Program-made: the position numbers and the translations under genes
Shown: in pieces, positions 34,074-38,173 of the stretch
How positions within the stretch are numbered: position 1 is the stretch's first letter
Layout: every line of letters begins with the position of its first letter
Source: Alloprevotella tannerae ATCC 51259
GTDB lineage: Bacteria; Bacteroidota; Bacteroidia; Bacteroidales; Bacteroidaceae
DNA: 38,173 nucleotides
Direction: 5' to 3'
NCBI RefSeq assembly: GCF_000159995.1
Contig: NZ_GG700642.1
Span: 484,122 to 522,294 of the forward strand
Notes under the pieces: model-generated
The model's input: the letters and a program-made list of their open reading frames with translations, nothing else
Database searches by the model: none
Told to the model about the DNA's origin: nothing

Positions 34074-34661
34074 ATGAATAAAACATATAGGGATTTAATT
34101 TATAGATTTCAGAACCAGGGTATTGAAGAATCCCAATCCACCGGTGCAATCCTTATAGGAAAAGCGCCCCATATAGCCCCCGAGGCTTGGCTAAACACCC
34201 TGTATCCTCCGCTAAGTAAGAACGATGTCCAAGCATTGGAGAAAGAATTGGGCATGGAAATTCCCATCGATTATAAAAAATTCTTGTTAGATGTAAGCAA
34301 TGGGTTAGACATATTGGTTGGAACCTTTTGTTTAGACGGGTTAAGAAGAAACTATAAAAGAAGCACTGATGAAAGCCGCCAACCGTTTTCGATTATTACG
34401 GCAAACATTCGGGAAAGACCTCGAAATGCCGCAGACGACCATTTCTTTATAGGCGGTTATGACTGGGACGGTTCTTATCTTTATATAGATAAAAGAACAA
34501 GCACCGTGCACTATTGTGATAGAGACGATGCAACCTCCCTATTCCAATGGGAAACGTTCGAGCAAATGCTTATATTAGAGTTAAAGAGGATATACTCACT
34601 GTTTGATGAGAGGGGAAGAAAAATAGATGAAGACCTTTATACCACCCCAATTAAAAGGTAA
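34074..34661 (+). CDS. SMI1/KNR4 (SUKH) family protein, probable immunity protein
   Basis: A 195-residue cytoplasmic protein. The SUKH core is visible: PLSKNDVQALEKELG-x-EIPIDYKKFLLDVSNGL near residues 47-80, then YDWDGSYLYIDKRTSTVHYCDRDD near 129-153 and the LFQWETFEQML helix at about 156-166. The family acts widely as immunity proteins that bind and neutralise nuclease toxins delivered by neighbours. It follows the remnant toxin tail (33856-33999), so I infer it protected against that toxin family and is now an orphan. The gene is AT-rich compared with the genes to its left, consistent with acquisition. Start ATG 34074 has only a weak ribosome-binding site. Confidence 0.8.
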   Translation: MNKTYRDLIYRFQNQGIEESQSTGAILIGKAPHIAPEAWLNTLYPPLSKNDVQALEKELGMEIPIDYKKFLLDVSNGLDILVGTFCLDGLRRNYKRSTDESRQPFSIITANIRERPRNAADDHFFIGGYDWDGSYLYIDKRTSTVHYCDRDDATSLFQWETFEQMLILELKRIYSLFDERGRKIDEDLYTTPIKR

Positions 34662-34683
34662 TATAAAGCCTCGTGATATTAGT

Positions 34684-34756
34684 CATATAAGGGTATCAGT
34701 GAACACCCATATAAGAGTATTGACGAACACTCTTATAAGGGTATTAACAACGGGTA
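34684..34756. repeat. Tandem 24-25-bp repeat (3 units)
   Basis: Units begin at 34684, 34708 and 34733 with [CT]-A-TATAAG-[GA]-GTAT-[CT][AT][GA]. The first two unit lengths are 24 and 25. The array ends about 30 bases before the left end of the IS1380-type element. Confidence 0.7.
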
Positions 34757-34784
34757 TACAATAAATCCGAATCGGAAACGTTAT

Positions 34785-36377
34785 CCTCAAATCCGCAACT
34801 AAGCCCTTGAACGTCCTTATTGCGTTTACACGTCCTCTCATTACTGAATTTGCAGATAATTTGAACTTGAAGCACCCACTTCTGCCTACAATATCCCCTT
34901 ACCCCACAATGTGACTTGAGGCAATACACAATATCATTCCCATAAGTTGTAGGCATTATCCAGAATCAGTCTGGAAAACATCTGCGTAAGCATTGTTACA
35001 GGTATAGATATTCAGCACATACCGCCTTGATGTCCTGATCCACTTGGCTGGTACAGAGATAAACCTGAAGACAAACGCTTTTATGCGACTTGTTGCATTG
35101 AGTCCGAACTTCTTTACGTCAAGTCTTTGAATAATGGCCTTGTAAAAGTTACGGATAAGTGCTGTAAGAAGAAGGAACACTGTGTTCTCTGCCATGAAGG
35201 ATTTGGGCAATCTGTCCCACCCGAAACCATTGTTCATATCATCGAAGATACGTTCCTTTCCTCCACGAAGGTTATAGAACTCGACAATTTCTCTTACGGA
35301 AGAATCATAGTCGTTAGTCAGGATACAACGGTATGTGTATTCTCCTTCCCAAAAATCCTGCACACCATCCGTCCGTTTCTGTCTTTGAATCACAAGTCGA
35401 TATGCCTTACCTTTCCACTTCTCAACAAGGATAGAGTTCAATTCAAACTCAATGCCATTGATTTCCTCAGTTTTCCAGCCTTTGAGAGCAAAGGTGTCAT
35501 TGTAGATCGAACTGCAGCGGTTAGCACGGATATAGAAGGACTTGCAGTGTTTTTCTATTTCCTCCACGATTTCCTCGGAACATGATCCACAATCAGCTCT
35601 GAAGCGATTGATAGTGGCCCCATTCTGTTCAAATCTCTCAAAGAACCTCTTCAGCGTGTCCTTCTGATGGAAACGAACATTTGTGTTACCATCGCTATTC
35701 TCTATACCGACTATCAAATCGCCAATAACCGCCACGCCAGGGCGATAACCAAGGAACTTCTTGTATGTAGGCTTCGCATCATACTTCTCTGTCTCTATGA
35801 ACTGATGGTCGAAATCAACATCATACATCTCACCCTCTTTCAGTTGGCCAGATGCAAATATACAATTGAGCAATAAAGTATTGAGAGTGTCAGCCGTATT
35901 GAAATCGTAGGTCTTGCCCATATCTGATGTGTATGAAATGTTTTCTTGCGTCAACTCCTTTATCGCTCTGAGGATAGTATCAGAGCTACAAGTGCGAAGT
36001 GTCGGATGAAGCGAGAGGTGGTTCATCAAATGAGTAGTGACATCCTGGGGTACATGAACCGACACAGAAGTAGATACTCATGAGAGAACGGATGATTTCG
36101 CTGTACTGATAACCGAACGATCTACACCTTAGACCGAGGGTTGAGTCGATTACAGATGATAATGTGGAGTCAAATTGCTCCATGATTGAAAATAATCCCC
36201 CAAAAGGAGTGAGTCTCTCAGATTTAATTTGTATCTTCGCCATGTCTATCGTCAGATTCTCTTGTTTTTTTTCAACACTAAGGTAAGTGAAAATTCTGAC
36301 ATGGCAAAATCCTGGGCAACTTTTTGTTGCTCAGGTACTTAAAAAGTTTAATTTATAATAGTGTTGCGGAATTAAGG
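34785..36377 (-). mobile_element. IS1380-type insertion sequence, complete ends, broken transposase
   Basis: The left end CCTCAAATCCGCAAC (34785-34799) and right end (36363-36377, GTTGCGGAATTAAGG) are imperfect inverted repeats matching at 13 of 15 positions. Total 1593 bp, a normal size for the family. The flanking 4 bases (TTAT, TTGA) differ, so no target duplication is visible, consistent with later recombination. A stem (CCTGGGCAAC/GTTGCTCAGG, 36311-36335) lies upstream of the transposase and could block read-through transcription. The first 417 bases are shared with the second copy at 37160. Confidence 0.8.
34956..36243 (-). pseudogene. IS1380-type transposase with a frameshift
   Basis: The N-terminal part starts at ATG 36243 (MAKIQIKSERLTPFGG, then FSIMEQFDSTLSSVIDSTLG) and continues in one frame to about 36050, where CCCC (minus strand; plus-strand GGGG at 36047-36050) shifts the frame; the rest, from QDVTTHLMNH onward to 34956, is in a second frame. 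Removing one C would give one protein of about 428 residues, the usual family length. The later part has DDE-type features: DVDFDHQFIETEKYDA near the middle and GGKERIFDDMNNGFGWDRLP with the FMAENTVFLLLTALIRN end. Programmed frameshifting is not typical of IS1380, so inactivation or a sequencing error in the C run is the simpler reading. Confidence 0.85.
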
Positions 36378-36386
36378 TTGAAATCT

Positions 36387-36923
36387 ATGTTCGTTTCGTT
36401 AGGTATCATTCCATTCGATAGTATAAGTGATGCTATTGATGGTTTCGAGGTTGCATTTGAATATGACTCATTAAAATTCAAGTGTCAAAGTTTCAGTAGT
36501 TATGAGCGAGAAAGGCTTGTTAAACTCTTAACTGCTTGCAAAGCTATGCTTACCATTGAAAATCGTTTCAACGAGTTTGTAAGATTCTATAAAATTGATT
36601 GTTCAACAAAAATTTTATGGGATAATACTACATGGAAAGTACAGGTTAAAGACTTTCGTAATCGAATAAAAGTATTATCTGGTTCTTATTTTGGCATTCA
36701 GAACTCTATATCATTGCATAATGAAAAACCATATTGTGCTCAAACAATGATTGCTCAACTACAGCAAATGTTATCTGAGGCACAAACTATATGGGGGATA
36801 GATAATTTCAATTGGATGTATTATAGAGAGGTTAAAATCATAAGCAAAGAACGCAGATTTAATAAATATGCTCCTTGTGGAGATTATTATGATATTTATA
36901 GCGGAAACAGATCTTTCGACTAA
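36387..36923 (+). CDS. Hypothetical AT-rich protein, perhaps 5'-truncated by the IS
   Basis: A 178-residue frame from ATG 36387, 9 bases outside the right end of the IS. The reading frame continues upstream into the IS end (to 36324), so the original gene may have been cut by the insertion. Composition is AT-rich compared with the host genes. The sequence is soluble, with no signal peptide or membrane segment, and includes an FEVAFEYDSLKFKCQSFSSY strand block and repeated W/Y near the C-terminus (IWGIDNFNWMYYREV). I do not recognise the family. Nothing in the surroundings gives a role other than cargo or debris of a mobile region. A small hairpin (CCGAG/CTCGG, 36924-36937) follows the stop. 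Confidence 0.6.
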   Translation: MFVSLGIIPFDSISDAIDGFEVAFEYDSLKFKCQSFSSYERERLVKLLTACKAMLTIENRFNEFVRFYKIDCSTKILWDNTTWKVQVKDFRNRIKVLSGSYFGIQNSISLHNEKPYCAQTMIAQLQQMLSEAQTIWGIDNFNWMYYREVKIISKERRFNKYAPCGDYYDIYSGNRSFD

Positions 36924-37159
36924 CCGAGTCTTCTCGGATACCGCATATAAAGTCTATCGGAGATATTCCTGGCATCACCGCTTGCGCTGCTTCCTTGTCA
37001 ACAACTCTACTGTTTTCAATGAAGACGGTGCAATGTAAAATTGCTCAACTCCAACAAACTGTGAAAAATTTGCGACTGCTGTATTTTTCACATCAATGAT
37101 CTTGAAGTTTTCTGTAATTCATTGTGTATGCGCTATAAAATCGCTAACTTTGTCGTTAA
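36924..37159. other. Short intergenic stretch between the orphan gene and the second IS copy
   Basis: No gene supported. It contains GTGAAAAAT (37061-37069) pairing with ATTTTTCAC (37083-37091), and a TAACTTTG at 37144-37151 pointing right, with no convincing gene beyond it. Confidence 0.5.
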
Positions 37160-37924
37160 CCTCAAATCCGCAACTAAGCCCTTGAACGTCCTTATTGCGT
37201 TTACACGTCCTCTCATTACTGAATTTGCAGATAATTTGAACTTGAAGCACCCACTTCTGCCTACAATATCCCCTTACCCCACAATGTGACTTGAGGCAAT
37301 ACACAATATCATTCCCATAAGTTGTAGGCATTATCCAAAATCAGTCTGGAAAACATCTGCGTAAGCATTATTACAGGTATAGATATTCAGCACATACCGC
37401 CTTGATGTCCTGATCCACTTGGCTGGTACAGAGATAAACCTGAAGACAAACGCTTTTATGCGACTTGTTGCATTGAGTCCGAACTTCTTTACGTCAAGTC
37501 TTTGAATAATAGCCTTGTAAAAGTTACGGATAAGTGCTGTAAGAAGAAGGAACACTGTGTTCTCTGCCATGAAGGAAAAGGGCAGATGCGACCATCCGAA
37601 GTCATTGTTCTGTGTGTCGAAGTTCTTTTCGCTTGCTCCACGCTCATTATAAAATGTAATGATGTCTTTCTCGGTAGATGTCCGGTTATTGGTGAGGATA
37701 CAGCGGTATGTGTATATTACTCCGAACATATCCGTCTGTAGCTTGCCATCCTTGTCTTTCAAAGGACTACGCTGTACGACAAGCCTGTATGACTTTCCTT
37801 CTATTAAGTTGTCCATGCTGACGGAGGTGACATCGCATTTCTCATAGCCAACTTCAACGCTCTTCCATTCTTTCAGCCGGCGGAAGTCCTCACATCGGCT
37901 GTCGCAGTTGGCTGCACGTATATA
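37160..37924 (-). mobile_element. Second IS1380-type copy, truncated by the terminal repeat
   Basis: It begins with the same end (CCTCAAATCC...) as the first copy and is almost identical for 417 bases (37160-37576 versus 34785-35201), then diverges sharply. It stops at 37925 where the 241-base repeat starts, so the other end is outside the window or has been lost. Confidence 0.8.
37331..37924 (-). pseudogene. C-terminal part of an IS1380-type transposase, interrupted by the repeat
   Basis: It encodes about 198 residues from YIRAANCDSRCED to the end. The C-terminal half (from SFMAENTVFLL on) is the same as in the first copy, but the earlier part, for example EVGYEKCDVTSV and RGASEKNFDTQNNDFGWSHLP, is only distantly similar. 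At 37925 the reading frame enters the terminal repeat and loses homology. This means the repeat inserted into, or recombined with, this transposase gene. Confidence 0.82.
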
Positions 37925-38165
37925 GAGACCTTTGCAAAATAAGGAGGTGTAGTAAAGAGGAGTTCTTGGCATAAAAGGAGCGAGTGAAAGGGGTGGCAGT
38001 AAGGAGTGAAAGTAGTTGTAAATCCCCCTTTGAGGAGCTGCTTGCACGAGCTCCTCAAGGGTGGTTATGCCTTATCCTACAAATGAGGACATAATTATCC
38101 CCGGGGTTCTGTATAAATTAAAGGCGATGCTTTCAAGAATGTTTTGAGTATGGGTCTTGGCAAGT
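37925..38165. repeat. Right copy of the 241-bp inverted repeat
   Basis: Exact reverse complement of 1-241, followed by 8 more bases (38166-38173) not present at the left edge of the window. It reads outward from the truncated IS1380 transposase, with the GAGACCTTTGC end at 37925. See the left copy for its content. Confidence 0.9.
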
Positions 38166-38173
38166 CCCCGGTA

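Overview
The window looks like chromosomal DNA of an anaerobic member of the Bacteroidales, probably a Prevotella- or Porphyromonas-like oral or gut organism. This is inference from gene families and promoter style; no rRNA gene is present. The support is: Bacteroidetes-type -7 boxes (TAnnTTTG, often TAACTTTG) upstream of several genes, a DUF349 repeat protein, a methylmalonyl-CoA decarboxylase/propionyl-CoA carboxylase-type operon, an NrfHA nitrite reductase with ResB/CcsA maturation proteins, large secreted proteins ending in a short C-terminal sorting-like domain, and an IS1380-type insertion sequence.

Layout. Positions 1-241 and 37925-38165 are a perfect inverted repeat, read here as the ends of two copies of an insertion element. 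The left copy interrupts thymidine kinase (tdk) and the right copy interrupts an IS1380-type transposase. From 0.5 to 12.7 kb lie housekeeping genes: DUF349 protein, CorA, CrcB, a two-gene operon of a TPR lipoprotein-like/periplasmic protein and a GHL10-type glycoside hydrolase, a three-gene biotin-dependent decarboxylase/carboxylase operon, and a UmuDC-like operon whose UmuD carries an N-terminal DNA-binding-like domain. From 12.9 to 17 kb are a large secreted multi-domain adhesin-like protein and a small membrane protein. From 17.4 to 22.1 kb is a respiratory nitrite-to-ammonia cluster (nrfH, nrfA, resB-like, ccsA). From 22.1 to 28.2 kb are a repeat-containing intergenic region, a 59-residue acidic small protein, a 1197-residue secreted protein and a divergent membrane-anchored LuxR-type regulator. 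From 28.5 to 33.7 kb are glutamine synthetase, an MscS channel, an NlpC/P60 hydrolase, glycerate kinase and a Nim-like flavin protein.

From 33.8 kb to the end the sequence becomes AT-richer and mobile: the tail of an HNH-like toxin, a SMI1/KNR4 (SUKH) immunity-type gene, tandem repeats, a complete but frameshifted IS1380-type element, an orphan AT-rich gene, and a second, truncated IS1380 copy that is identical to the first over one end and then abruptly diverges.

The most interesting items are: (1) the ribbon-helix-helix-like domain fused to an autocleaving S24 peptidase ahead of umuC, with a 22-bp inverted repeat over its promoter; (2) the small acidic peptide gene translationally close to a large secreted protein, opposite a membrane LuxR regulator; (3) several intergenic arrays of 21-25-bp imperfect palindromic repeats, one of which forms mutually exclusive hairpins; (4) the eroded toxin/immunity locus; and (5) the mosaic IS copies.
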